This document shows, piece by piece, positions 53,678 to 62,000 of a stretch of DNA of 64,000 bases. Each line of letters opens with the position of its first letter. The first letter of the stretch is position 1. Source of the DNA: Candidatus Brocadia sinica JPN1 (lineage in GTDB: Bacteria > Planctomycetota > Brocadiia > Brocadiales > Brocadiaceae); the NCBI RefSeq assembly GCF_000949635.1, contig NZ_BAFN01000001.1, positions 1,054,001-1,118,000 on the forward strand. The letters are read 5' to 3'. A model generated the notes under the pieces. That model searched no databases and had not been told where the DNA came from. It saw nothing but the letters and a program-made list of their open reading frames with translations. Both the position numbers and the translations under genes were made by a program.

Positions 53678-54718
53678 CACTAGTGTCCGGTTATAAGTTG
53701 AGCAAAGACAATTGTTTATAAGGAAAGCATGGTTCGCTTTTATAATCAGAACTTGTAAGTACTTGTAAAATAGGGACTTTCTCAAATAGTGTAATACTCA
53801 AAATTTGTAAAATTGTGTAGAGGACTCATGTCTAAATTTAGACGCTTTTTAATAATTGCAACAAGCACGTAAACGGAGATTGCAATCCATATTTGAGTTT
53901 TTACCGAGTTTTCAGAAGTACCGTAACATGCTTTTATTCTCAAGTGTTGTTTCATCCACTTGAAAAATAATTCAATCTGCCATCGAGATTTGTAAATAAG
54001 AGCAATGGTAATGGCGGGAAGGAAAAAGTTGTTCGTCAGGAAAGTAAGATTTTTTTGATTTTCAGCATCGTAATAGCCCACTCGCCGTAAGTTTTTCGGA
54101 TAATCTTTTGCTGAGTCAGCATTTGAAAGAACTATGGTTTGATCGCATATCAGACCAAGAGATTTATCAATCGGATGTGACTATATTCTCCAAAATTTGA
54201 GATTTGTTTTGGAACGAATAACAAAGAATGCTAAGCACACAGTAAGGTTATACAACCGTGCAAAGTCGAGATACCCACGATCCATTACGTAGAAAGAACC
54301 CGGTGCTGGAATAAGATCGTCAAGAACGTTTATATCATGAACCTTACCGTCTGTAATTTTGACAAACGAAGGATGCTGCCGCGCAAATCCATGAGAGTAT
54401 GCAGTTTTATAGCTCCTTTATACTTTCTAAATTTTGCCCAAGGAAAAAGGGAAAAGGCATAAGTCAATCGTTGTGGAATCCAGGGCATAAACGGTCTGAT
54501 CAAGGTCTATACAAAATTCATGCATGGGTAAAAAATCGATTACTTGTGAGAAAACAGTTTTTCCTATATTCATGAGCCATTCCTTTCTGTTTGTTATGAA
54601 GAATAGAATGGCTATAGTATACTTTGAATTTCAAATCGATTACGACCTTTTTTGCTTGTATCTCTCTTGGATTATAATACTTACAACAAATATTTATTCA
54701 AACGTCCGGACAGTAGTG
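53678..54718 (-). mobile_element. IS4-family element with defective transposase
   Basis: Ends are inverted repeats CACTAGTGTCCGG (53678-53690) and, reversed, CACTACTGTCCGG (54706-54718), one mismatch. The transposase on the minus strand starts MNIGKTVFSQVIDFLP near 54575, has a deletion joining EFCI to LDQTVYALDST, a frameshift around KITDG, an in-frame TAG after LKFWRI and then ADSAKDYPKNLRRVGYYDAE, IYKSRWQIELFFKWMKQHLRI (YREK-type catalytic motif) to a stop at 53782. About 1.04 kb, shorter than intact relatives, so non-autonomous. Confidence 0.82.
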
Positions 54719-54859
54719 TTTAAAATATACCACAGGTAACATAAAAATAAAATTGATTTCCCTGTTTCTGTTACTTTCGTCTGACGGCGTCTTCTGCCTG
54801 CTGCGCTTTTGGTAAAGGCAGGCACGAGCCTAACCATGCTCTATTTTCAACCGCCCTCA

Positions 54860-55011
54860 TCAAATCATATATTCAGTATATTGCCATATCTGTATTCCCT
54901 TGTGGGTAATTCGAATTACTCTACCTTCATTGCCTATCTGATGAACACGAATGCCCCGGTTTCTCAGGAGTTGACGTTGACTGTGGGGATATTCTCATCC
55001 AGCAAGTTCAC
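54860..55011 (-). pseudogene. DUF5615 (PIN-like) toxin remnant, frameshifted
   Basis: GTG at 55011 overlaps the antitoxin stop and gives VNLLDENIPTV; after a frame change QRQLLRNRGIRVHQIGNEG and IQIWQYTEYMI lead to a stop at 54860. LLDENIP with Q-R-x-L-L-R-x-R-G-I is the DUF5615 pattern. The later catalytic part (TRDxDF) is missing. Dead partner of the following antitoxin remnant. Confidence 0.65.
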
Positions 55012-55199
55012 GAACGAGCGGTCTCCTGCATGAGTTCTGGCGTGTGTGAAATTAAGGCTTCGTGCCGTCCCAGGCGAATGGCTTCGGCAATCGCTTTTCT
55101 CGTCAGTTTACCTACCGCCCATTCTTCAATAATTGTCTCCCAGTCCATGCCGTTAGCGACATGTTCAAATACATCCGCAACCAATATGCGTGAGGATTT
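55008..55199 (-). pseudogene. DUF433 antitoxin remnant
   Basis: The frame reads SSRILVADVFEHVANGMDWET, then KLTRKAIAEAIRLGRHEALI to a stop at 55008: the body of a DUF433 antitoxin. The N-terminus is missing; the frame abuts the apgM stop codon. A second DUF433 remnant occurs at 33837-34085. Confidence 0.65.
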
Positions 55200-55202
55200 T
55201 AT

Positions 55203-56399
55203 TTACCGAAAAGAACCGGAAATGAGGTGTTCAATCAATCGATGGCCCTCCTTTATGTGAAGACCTGAGGCGTGGGCGTTTGCCTCACTATAGGGAAGTC
55301 CAATACCCTTTTCTATGCCAGCACCATAGGCTGCAAAAGGAACGGATTCCGGGGTATGGGTTCGTTTGACAATGGGGGTATAATGGTCAGGAAGCACCAG
55401 GATACGCAGGTCACGGAATTTGCTTTTCGCTTCAAGGACAGGCCCGATTATCTTGCAGTCCACCTGTTCAATGGCTTGCACTTTTTCATGTACGTTACCC
55501 TCGTGTCCTGCCTCATCGGGGGCCTCTATGTGGATCAACACCACATCATGGGTTTCCAGCGCCTGGATGGCATAGTGACCCTTGTTGGCATAATTCGTGT
55601 CGAGATAGCCGGTTGCACCAGGTACATGTATGATGTCCCATCCAAGGTAGCAGGCAATGCCTTTGATCAAATCTACGGCGGTAATAACGGCACCCGTGAG
55701 GTTAAACCGTTCTTTGAACGTGGGCATTTTAGGACGATGTCCCTGTCCCCAAAGCCAGATCATATTTGCGGGGTTTTCTTCCAGGTCTATACGCACCTTG
55801 TTTATATCATGATTCGACAGAAACGTCCGGGAGCGCTCCATGAGGTCGGTAAGGATTTCGCTTCCATGACCTTTGGGGAGGTGTTTTTGAATTGATTGGC
55901 CCATGATATCATGGGGTGGAAAACATTTTGCGTCCATCTTCTGTGAGCCCCTGTATACCATGATGTGGCGATAGCTCTTGCCAGGATAAAAATGGATGAT
56001 GTCGTTACTCAAATGATCGTTTAGCAATTTGATAAGAACGGACGCTTCATCAGTCTTAATGTGACCGGCGCAAAAGTCTTCCAGGGTATCTTCACTGGCG
56101 GTAATAAAGTTGCACCGAAATGCCCAATCGTCGTCGCCAAGTTTGATGCCAATACTGGCAGCCTCGAGGGGTGCGCGTCCTGAGTAGTATTCCCTGGGAT
56201 CATACCCTAATAGGGTAAGGTTCGCTACGTCACTGCCTGCGGGAAATCCGCCTGGAATGGTCCGAACAACGCCAAGCTGACCATTTTGTGCAAGAAAATC
56301 AAGGTTGGGAGTACGTGCCGTTTCAACGGGAGTTCTGCCGCTGAGTTTGTCTATGGGGTAGTCCGCCATTCCGTCAGGGACAATAATGCAGTATTTCAA
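55203..56399 (-). CDS. apgM: Cofactor-independent phosphoglycerate mutase, archaeal type (ApgM family)
   Basis: The 398-residue alkaline-phosphatase-superfamily enzyme begins MKYCIIVPDGMADYP (metal Asp9) and has the nucleophile Ser56 in PAGSDVANLTLLGYDP, IEAPDEAGHEG and LPDHYTPIVKRTHTPESVPF. Family members interconvert 3- and 2-phosphoglycerate. In many bacteria this gene adjoins hom and has been annotated as a possible homoserine kinase; here it starts 8 bp after hom on the same strand, so that alternative role is worth keeping in mind. No thrB is seen in the window. Confidence 0.92.
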   Translation of the reverse strand: MKYCIIVPDGMADYPIDKLSGRTPVETARTPNLDFLAQNGQLGVVRTIPGGFPAGSDVANLTLLGYDPREYYSGRAPLEAASIGIKLGDDDWAFRCNFITASEDTLEDFCAGHIKTDEASVLIKLLNDHLSNDIIHFYPGKSYRHIMVYRGSQKMDAKCFPPHDIMGQSIQKHLPKGHGSEILTDLMERSRTFLSNHDINKVRIDLEENPANMIWLWGQGHRPKMPTFKERFNLTGAVITAVDLIKGIACYLGWDIIHVPGATGYLDTNYANKGHYAIQALETHDVVLIHIEAPDEAGHEGNVHEKVQAIEQVDCKIIGPVLEAKSKFRDLRILVLPDHYTPIVKRTHTPESVPFAAYGAGIEKGIGLPYSEANAHASGLHIKEGHRLIEHLISGSFR

Positions 56400-56407
56400 G
56401 AGACCTC

Positions 56408-57703
56408 CTATTCTTCTACACGGAGAAATTTTGTATGGTCTTTTATTACATCGAGTTGTTTCATTTCTGTAAGCGCCTTTTGCAGATTGCCTTCTTCTGC
56501 AAGATGGGTCATCATTACCAGAGGAACAGTGCCGTTTTCCCTGGCCTTGTGCTGGATTACCGAGGCAATGCTGATCTCATATTTCCCCAAGATGCCGGAT
56601 ATTTTTGCGAGCACTCCGGGTTTATCCACAACGGAAAACCGTAAATAATAACGGGTTTTGAATTGTTGTATATCAGCAATAGGGACATATTCACAATGCC
56701 CGGAAAAGGTCTTCATGGCTTTGAACGTGATACCTGCTCTTCCAAGCGCAACATCCACGAGGTCTGCAACCACAGCGCTGGCTGTGGGCATCTGGCCTGC
56801 CCCCTTGCCATAGAGCATTGTTTCTCCTACAGCACTTCCGGTAATGCAGATGGCATTAAAGACGCCATTCACCGAGGAAAGTGGATGGTCATGCGGAAGG
56901 AGCGTAGGGTGGACGCGGAGTTCAATATTGTTTTCTGTTTTTTTTGCAATTGCCAGGAGTTTTAAGGTATATCCCAGCTCATGAGCATACCATATGTCCG
57001 ATAAGTCCATGGCGCTAATACCTTCGTGATAGATGTTCTTGTAGTCAAAATCTACACCAAAACCAATCCTTGCTAAAATAGCGAGCTTGTGTGATGAATC
57101 TATGCCCTCTACATCCATGGTAGGGTCTTTTTCAGCATAACCCAACCTTTGCGCCTCGGCGAGGGCATCGCTGTATTTTACCTTCTCCCTGGTCATCTTG
57201 GTTAAAATGTAGTTGGTTGTGCCATTTACAATGCCAAAAATAGCCTCAATCTTGTTGGCAATAAAACCATCCCGCAGTGCAGCAATAATGGGAATTCCAC
57301 CCCCTACACTTGCCTCAAATGAGATGCTCTTGCCGTGCCGGCGCGCTTTGCTAAAAAGTTCTGAGCCGTGTAAAGCCAGAAGCATTTTATTTGCAGTGAC
57401 GACATCCTTCCCTTTTTCAAGGGCTGTGGTAATGATTTCCATGGCAGGGTGTAATCCCCCGATAAGTTCCACAACGACCTGAATATCCGGATTATTGAGG
57501 AGTTCCTTTGCATCGGTGGTAAAGAGAATATCCGATGGCAGATTCAATTTGTTTTTCACATCCGGGTTACGATCGGCGATACCTTTTAAGACGGGTACGC
57601 AATCGAGTTTTTCAAGGAGGGGTGAGCCTTTTTCCAGAAGGATTTTCGCAACCCCCGCACCAACTGTTCCCATGCCTATGAGTCCCACGTTGAATGTGTT
57701 CAT
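56408..57703 (-). CDS. hom: Homoserine dehydrogenase
   Basis: Reduces aspartate semialdehyde to homoserine for threonine and methionine synthesis. The 431-residue protein has the NAD(P) site GLIGMGTVGAG (7-17), the catalytic block GVDFDYKNIYHEGI near 230, and a C-terminal ACT domain (about 350-431, FSVVDKPGVLAKISGILGKYEISIASV) for threonine feedback. First gene of a hom-apgM pair on the minus strand. Confidence 0.95.
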   Translation of the reverse strand: MNTFNVGLIGMGTVGAGVAKILLEKGSPLLEKLDCVPVLKGIADRNPDVKNKLNLPSDILFTTDAKELLNNPDIQVVVELIGGLHPAMEIITTALEKGKDVVTANKMLLALHGSELFSKARRHGKSISFEASVGGGIPIIAALRDGFIANKIEAIFGIVNGTTNYILTKMTREKVKYSDALAEAQRLGYAEKDPTMDVEGIDSSHKLAILARIGFGVDFDYKNIYHEGISAMDLSDIWYAHELGYTLKLLAIAKKTENNIELRVHPTLLPHDHPLSSVNGVFNAICITGSAVGETMLYGKGAGQMPTASAVVADLVDVALGRAGITFKAMKTFSGHCEYVPIADIQQFKTRYYLRFSVVDKPGVLAKISGILGKYEISIASVIQHKARENGTVPLVMMTHLAEEGNLQKALTEMKQLDVIKDHTKFLRVEE

Positions 57704-57822
57704 AAATTACCTGTTTCCTAATTATAGAGTATTTGCCACAAAGACACGAGGTGATTGAAAATACATTAGGCTGGATTTTAAAAGTTAAAAAATCCAACGA
57801 CCTTTTTACCCACCCCTGAAAT

Positions 57823-57866
57823 CCCCTCCCGAGAGGGGACTTCTCAAATTCCCCTCTCGGGAGGGG
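57823..57866. repeat. Paired palindromes in the 536-bp hom-pyrB spacer
   Basis: CCCCTCCCGAGAGGGG (57823-57838) and CCCCTCTCGGGAGGGG (57851-57866) are exact reverse complements, each also nearly self-complementary. The rest of the spacer 57704-58239 is AT-rich, with one more hairpin CCCCCTGTAAACGGGGG at about 58170. No gene is seen. Confidence 0.75.
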
Positions 57867-58239
57867 GGGGTTGTTTATTCATTCCTTAACGAAAAAAGAT
57901 GAAATTCCTTTACGTCAAGTTACAGGTGATACCCACGTTATACCTCAGTACCTTCGGGACCGATGAATAGATAAAGTTAAGGTGCTCATACAAAGAGGAT
58001 TTACTATAACGGATAAAAATGTTTATTGTCAATAAAATTTGTACGTGATAAAATTGATAAAAAAAGGGATTTGTTATGCAGGCGGTGTTGTTTAATTTTC
58101 CTTGTAATGTTTCAAGGGGTCTGATAAATTATTGCTCAAATTTTAGAAATTTCAAACACCCCATAATCCCCCCTGTAAACGGGGGAAGGCTGCCGAAGGC
58201 CTGATGTATATAAAAAGGCTACAAGATCTATAAAAATAC

Positions 58240-59166
58240 ATGATAAGCTTTAAACAAAGAGATATTATTTCTATCAGGCATTTTAACAAAGAAGAGTTAT
58301 TGTATATCCTTGATCTGGCAAAGCGAATAGAGCAAATGGAGCATACGGACATACTCAGGGGCAAGGTGCTTGCTTCATTATTCTTCGAACCTTCAACGAG
58401 GACAAGGTTGAGCTTTGAATCGGCCATGAATAGGTTGGGTGGAATGGTAATTGGCTTTGCCGAGCCAGGAGTGACTTCGGTGGCAAAGGGCGAATCACTG
58501 AGCGATTCCGTAAAGATTATCGAAGGATATTGTGACATCATCGTCTTAAGGCATTATCTCGAAGGTTCGGCACAATTAGCAGCAGATGTCGTAAAAATAC
58601 CGGTGATTAATGCAGGGGATGGTGCGAACCAGCATCCAACACAAACCTTTTTAGATCTGTATACAATCCAGAAGACAAAGGGAACCCTGGAAGGTCTTAC
58701 GATTGGTTTTTTGGGAGACCTGAAGTACGGGAGAACGGTACATTCCCTTGCTTACGCCCTTGCGTATTTTGGCGCCGAGATGTACTTTATTTCACCGCCC
58801 AGCCTCCGCCTGCCTGGAGATTTTATGGAGGCGCTGAAAGACCGGAAGGTAAAGTGCCACGAAAACGAATCACTCATGGGTATAAGTAAGAGACTCGACG
58901 TGATTTATTGCACAAGAATCCAGAAGGAACGTTTTGCAGACCCGGTTGAATTTGAAAAGGTTCGCGGCATATATAGACTGAGTAAGGCAATGCTGGAAGA
59001 ATTCGGGATTAAGGACGATTTAAAGGTATTACACCCCTTACCTCGTGTGGATGAAATGGATGATAGCCTGGATGCAACCGATTTTGCTGTATATTTTCAT
59101 CAGGCGCGCAATGGTGTTCCTGTCAGGAAGGCTTTGTTAGCCGCTGTTTTGGGAGCAATTGAATGA
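58240..59166 (+). CDS. pyrB: Aspartate carbamoyltransferase catalytic subunit
   Basis: Forms carbamoyl-aspartate in pyrimidine synthesis. The 308-residue protein has the carbamoyl-phosphate loop FFEPSTRTR (48-56), GDGANQHPTQTFLDLYT, the aspartate-domain IGFLGDLKYGRTVHSL and the terminal HPLPRVDE. Length equals E. coli PyrB. It overlaps pyrI by 4 bp (ATGA), giving 1:1 coupled synthesis of the holoenzyme subunits. Confidence 0.96.
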   Translation: MISFKQRDIISIRHFNKEELLYILDLAKRIEQMEHTDILRGKVLASLFFEPSTRTRLSFESAMNRLGGMVIGFAEPGVTSVAKGESLSDSVKIIEGYCDIIVLRHYLEGSAQLAADVVKIPVINAGDGANQHPTQTFLDLYTIQKTKGTLEGLTIGFLGDLKYGRTVHSLAYALAYFGAEMYFISPPSLRLPGDFMEALKDRKVKCHENESLMGISKRLDVIYCTRIQKERFADPVEFEKVRGIYRLSKAMLEEFGIKDDLKVLHPLPRVDEMDDSLDATDFAVYFHQARNGVPVRKALLAAVLGAIE

Positions 59167-59612
59167 AACATCTTGATGTCGCCGCAATAAAAGACGGGTC
59201 GGTGATTGACCACATAGACAGCAAAAGCACATTGAAAGTTGCCGAAATTTTAAATATTCAGAACGAAGAGCAGATAGTCCTTGTAGGGATGAATTTAACG
59301 AGTAAATTTTTAGGAAAAAAGGGAATTATAAAAATTGAGGGGAAAATTATTGCTCAAAAAGAGGCCAATAAAATCGCTCTTATTGCCCCAAATGCTACAG
59401 TAAATATTATCAAAGATTATGAGGTTGTTAAAAAATTCAAGATCGTAGTTCCGGAAATTATCGAAGGTATCGTGAAGTGCTTTAACCCTAATTGTGTAAG
59501 TAATTATAACAATATAAAAGCCAGGCAGCACGTAGTAACGAAGAACCCCATAAAATTACAATGTCACTACTGTGAACGTCTCATGAGTGCAAAGGATATT
59601 GTATTGATTTGA
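59163..59612 (+). CDS. pyrI: Aspartate carbamoyltransferase regulatory subunit
   Basis: Binds CTP/ATP and makes the catalytic trimers allosteric. The 149-residue protein shows the nucleotide domain (DGSVIDHID near residue 11) and the four zinc-binding Cys: Cys106, Cys111, Cys134, Cys137 (CX4C...CX2C). Length is close to E. coli PyrI (153). Its presence indicates class B ATCase. No terminator is obvious directly behind; a large inverted repeat lies 260 bp downstream. Confidence 0.95.
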   Translation: MKHLDVAAIKDGSVIDHIDSKSTLKVAEILNIQNEEQIVLVGMNLTSKFLGKKGIIKIEGKIIAQKEANKIALIAPNATVNIIKDYEVVKKFKIVVPEIIEGIVKCFNPNCVSNYNNIKARQHVVTKNPIKLQCHYCERLMSAKDIVLI

Positions 59613-59876
59613 ATTCTTTGATAGAAACAGAAATAGCCCGTCATATTCAATCAACTCGATACTTCTCATTGTGGCTTTTAACCTCTTGAATACAACAGCC
59701 TATTCTTCAAACTCCCTTATATCCTTACATCGCACCCTTTTACTCCATAAGATTTTACAGAAATTTATATAATACAATGAACAGCAGCAACTAACAACCC
59801 CTATATTTTCCTTCATTTTTTCATTTTACTCTCTGTGGCTTGTTCCTCGCTACTGGCTGTTTTCAAAGAACCATAA

Positions 59877-59997
59877 GGAGTTGGGGGCGGTTGATACTTC
59901 ACATATTTTTATAACAGGTGTTCGTAACTTATTTATTTACCTTTATTTACACCTTGGGGAACGTTTAACCCCATTAACACTCCCCCAACTCCATTTT
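59877..59997 (+). other. Structured element A: 11-bp stem enclosing two hairpins
   Basis: GGAGTTGGGGG (59877-59887) pairs perfectly with CCCCCAACTCC (59982-59992), followed by ATTTTTATTAT. Inside are hairpins GGTGT/ACACC and GGGG-AACGTTT-AACCCC, so the RNA could form a three-way junction. The T run suggests it can end transcription. It is in the 816-bp gene-free stretch 59613-60428. Confidence 0.5.
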
Positions 59998-60097
59998 TAT
60001 TATATCACGAAAGACAATTTTTGCAAACAGGTAAGAGACAAACAGTTTGTAAGTAATTACTAATAAAAAATTTACAATAAAACATTTTCTAAAAAGA

Positions 60098-60172
60098 AGA
60101 GCCGGAGATGGAAAAAAGGAGACCAGCGTTGGGGCGCTAGTAGGGTAAGACCCTAAAACCACCTCCGACTCT
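60098..60172 (+). other. Structured element B: outer stem with two inner hairpins
   Basis: AGAGCCGGAGATGG (60098-60111) pairs with CCACCTCCGACTCT (60159-60172) with two mismatches. Inside are AGCG-TTGGGG-CGCT and AGGG-TAAGA-CCCT. Same layout as element A with different sequence. Confidence 0.5.
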
Positions 60173-60252
60173 ATAGTATTATAGCATAGAGTAAAAAAAT
60201 TTACAAATTTTCAGACAGGGGTAAAAATCACTAAATTTACACTGATTTTACA

Positions 60253-60292
60253 AAAAATCACTTGCCCCGTGGGTGTTGCTTTTTGTACTATC
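60253..60292 (+). repeat. 40-nt repeat with conserved stem-loop, copy 1 (upstream of panC)
   Basis: AAAAAT then CACTTG-CCCCG-TGGGTG stem-loop then TTGCTTTTTGTACTATC. 33 of 40 positions are identical to 61883-61922; two of the seven differences fall in the 3' stem arm and keep pairing (G-U to G-C, U-G to U-A). Confidence 0.65.
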
Positions 60293-60322
60293 CTGTTGAC
60301 AAAGAATTTTAAAAATGAGATC

Positions 60323-60405
60323 CTCTCCCCATATTTCTCTCGTCGGGGGGATAAAGGAGTGTGTAATTTTACCATAACACACCCCTGACTCCTTTTTGGG
60401 GGGAG
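60323..60405 (+). other. Structured element C: nested inverted repeats before panC
   Basis: CTCCCC (60325-60330) can pair with GGGGAG (60400-60405); inside, GGAGT (60356-60360) pairs with ACTCC (60388-60392) and GTGT with ACAC. It ends 24 bp before the panC start and may cover its leader. The 3' part CACCCCTGACTCC resembles the same part of elements A and B. Confidence 0.4.
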
Positions 60406-60428
60406 ATTAATTGTAAAGGATTATTGCG

Positions 60429-61277
60429 TTGCACATCATCACATCAATAAGGGATATTCAAGGGCATATCAAGAAGCTGAAGGAAAACCATGCAACAATC
60501 GGTTTTGTTCCTACGATGGGGGCATTGCATGAAGGGCATTTGAGCCTGGTAAGAGAGGCAAAAAGAAAAAACGATACTGTGGTGGTGAGTATCTTTGTAA
60601 ACGCCTTGCAATTTGGGGAGAACGAAGATTTTTCACACTATCCAAGGACGTTTGAAAATGACTGCAAACTCCTTTCTCAGGAAGGAGTTGATATGGTATT
60701 TCATCCGGATGCAGCAAAGATGTATTCGAAGGGGTTTTGTACATCAGTTATACCCGGACACCTTGAAAATGCCCTCTGTGGCAAATCTCGTCCAGGCCAT
60801 TTCCGGGGAGTTGCGGTAGTTGTGCTAAAACTATTCAACATCGTAAAACCCGATATTGCCTATTTCGGGCAAAAAGACTTTCAACAAACGGTTATCATCA
60901 AACGAGTGGTTTCCGATTTAAATGTCGATGTTATAATAAAGATACTTCCTACAATGAGGGATCAGAATGGATTGGCATTGAGTTCGAGAAACGCCTATCT
61001 CAGTGAGGTAGAAAAGAAAGATGCCCTTTGTTTATACAAGGCGCTGACAAAGGCACAGTCCATGGTACAGGCGGGTATTCAAAATACAGAAAATATTGTA
61101 CAGGAAATGGAGAAAATTATTCATACTACCAAATCCGCCACGATTGATTATATTTCCATTGTAAGCCCTGAAACCCTTGAGGAAGTGCCGATGGCACACA
61201 GCGGTGACGTTGCAGCCCTGGCTGTCAGGATAGGCAAGACACGGCTCATCGATAATGTAATTCTGCTTTTCAGTTGA
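60429..61277 (+). CDS. panC: Pantothenate synthetase
   Basis: Joins pantoate and beta-alanine with ATP to make pantothenate. The 282 residues have the adenylate-binding FVPTMGALHEGHLSLV (His34, His37), SIFVNALQFGENEDF, the FGQKDFQQ motif and TMRDQNGLALSSRNAYLS. It starts at TTG 60429, supported by an AAAGGA site 8-9 bases upstream and by the conserved N-terminus; no ATG is available before the HxGH motif. The upstream 816 bp are rich in structured repeats. Confidence 0.95.
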   Translation: MHIITSIRDIQGHIKKLKENHATIGFVPTMGALHEGHLSLVREAKRKNDTVVVSIFVNALQFGENEDFSHYPRTFENDCKLLSQEGVDMVFHPDAAKMYSKGFCTSVIPGHLENALCGKSRPGHFRGVAVVVLKLFNIVKPDIAYFGQKDFQQTVIIKRVVSDLNVDVIIKILPTMRDQNGLALSSRNAYLSEVEKKDALCLYKALTKAQSMVQAGIQNTENIVQEMEKIIHTTKSATIDYISIVSPETLEEVPMAHSGDVAALAVRIGKTRLIDNVILLFS

Positions 61278-61366
61278 AATCACGTAATGATATTTTGGTT
61301 TTATAAAACATTCGTTTAAGCATAAAGTAAACATGCCTGTATATCTTCTTTTTCTAAAAATCGTAT

Positions 61367-61639
61367 TTACATTCCCAAAAACATCTTGCGCCTATCTTCA
61401 TCTAAAACATTGTAAAAATCTTGAATAAAATTGCCTATAGAATTTCTTGTTTTTTGCATGATCTGATCTTCGTATTTAACTCCATTATAGTAGTCAACCC
61501 TGATTAAAAATCCTTTATCTGTCCAGATGAGGAAACTGGCCAGTATCTGGCCTAATTTTATAAAGAAGGGCTTGTAGAAATGTTTATTGTCTATTACCAG
61601 CCAGTAGATTATTATTCTATCCCTAAAAGGTCAAAAGGC
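61367..61639 (-). pseudogene. 3' remnant of an unrecognised gene
   Basis: A 90-codon open stretch without a start reads IIIYWLVIDNKHFYKPFFIKL, then FLIWTDKGFLIRVDYYNGVKY and DFYNVLDEDRRKMFLGM to a stop at 61367. An in-frame stop lies just upstream of the open part. Amino acid use looks protein-like, but I do not recognise a family. The rest of the gene-free stretch 61278-62000 contains only AT-rich sequence and the second 40-nt repeat. Confidence 0.35.
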
Positions 61640-61882
61640 GCATTGTCAGAAGATACCATGCCCGCACCAACAATCACGTGAACTCTTGGATGCATTGCAG
61701 ATAAAGTTACCAGGGGTATTGCCAAGCCGGAACATACGGGTAGTCACGAGAAAAAAACTTCTTCATCAACGAAAAGACCAAAAAAAATTAAGGCTTTCAT
61801 GGCCTTTATTTTTTACTTTGGTGTGAACATCCGATACAATGAACTTACTCCAACAGGTATTTTGCAGATGTGCATTTCTTCC

Positions 61883-61922
61883 AAAAATCACTTGTCTCTC
61901 AGGTGTTACTTATTGTACTATC
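61883..61922 (+). repeat. 40-nt repeat with conserved stem-loop, copy 2 (upstream of the GT9 gene)
   Basis: AAAAAT then CACTTG-TCTCT-CAGGTG stem-loop then TTACTTATTGTACTATC, ending 78 bp before ATG 62001. Paired with copy 1 at 60253-60292. Confidence 0.65.
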
Positions 61923-62000
61923 TTAATTACTCTTGCTGTAATATGAAGAATTCAAAGGTCTAATCTCATAGTGATCTTACTTGTTAAGGAAGATGATACG

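Noticed and set aside
55272-55895. 207-codon plus-strand frame opposite apgM
   Set aside because: apgM has catalytic motifs throughout; the opposite frame has none.
59881-60063. 60-codon frame in the structured region before panC
   Set aside because: Starts inside the stem of element A and has no ribosome site.
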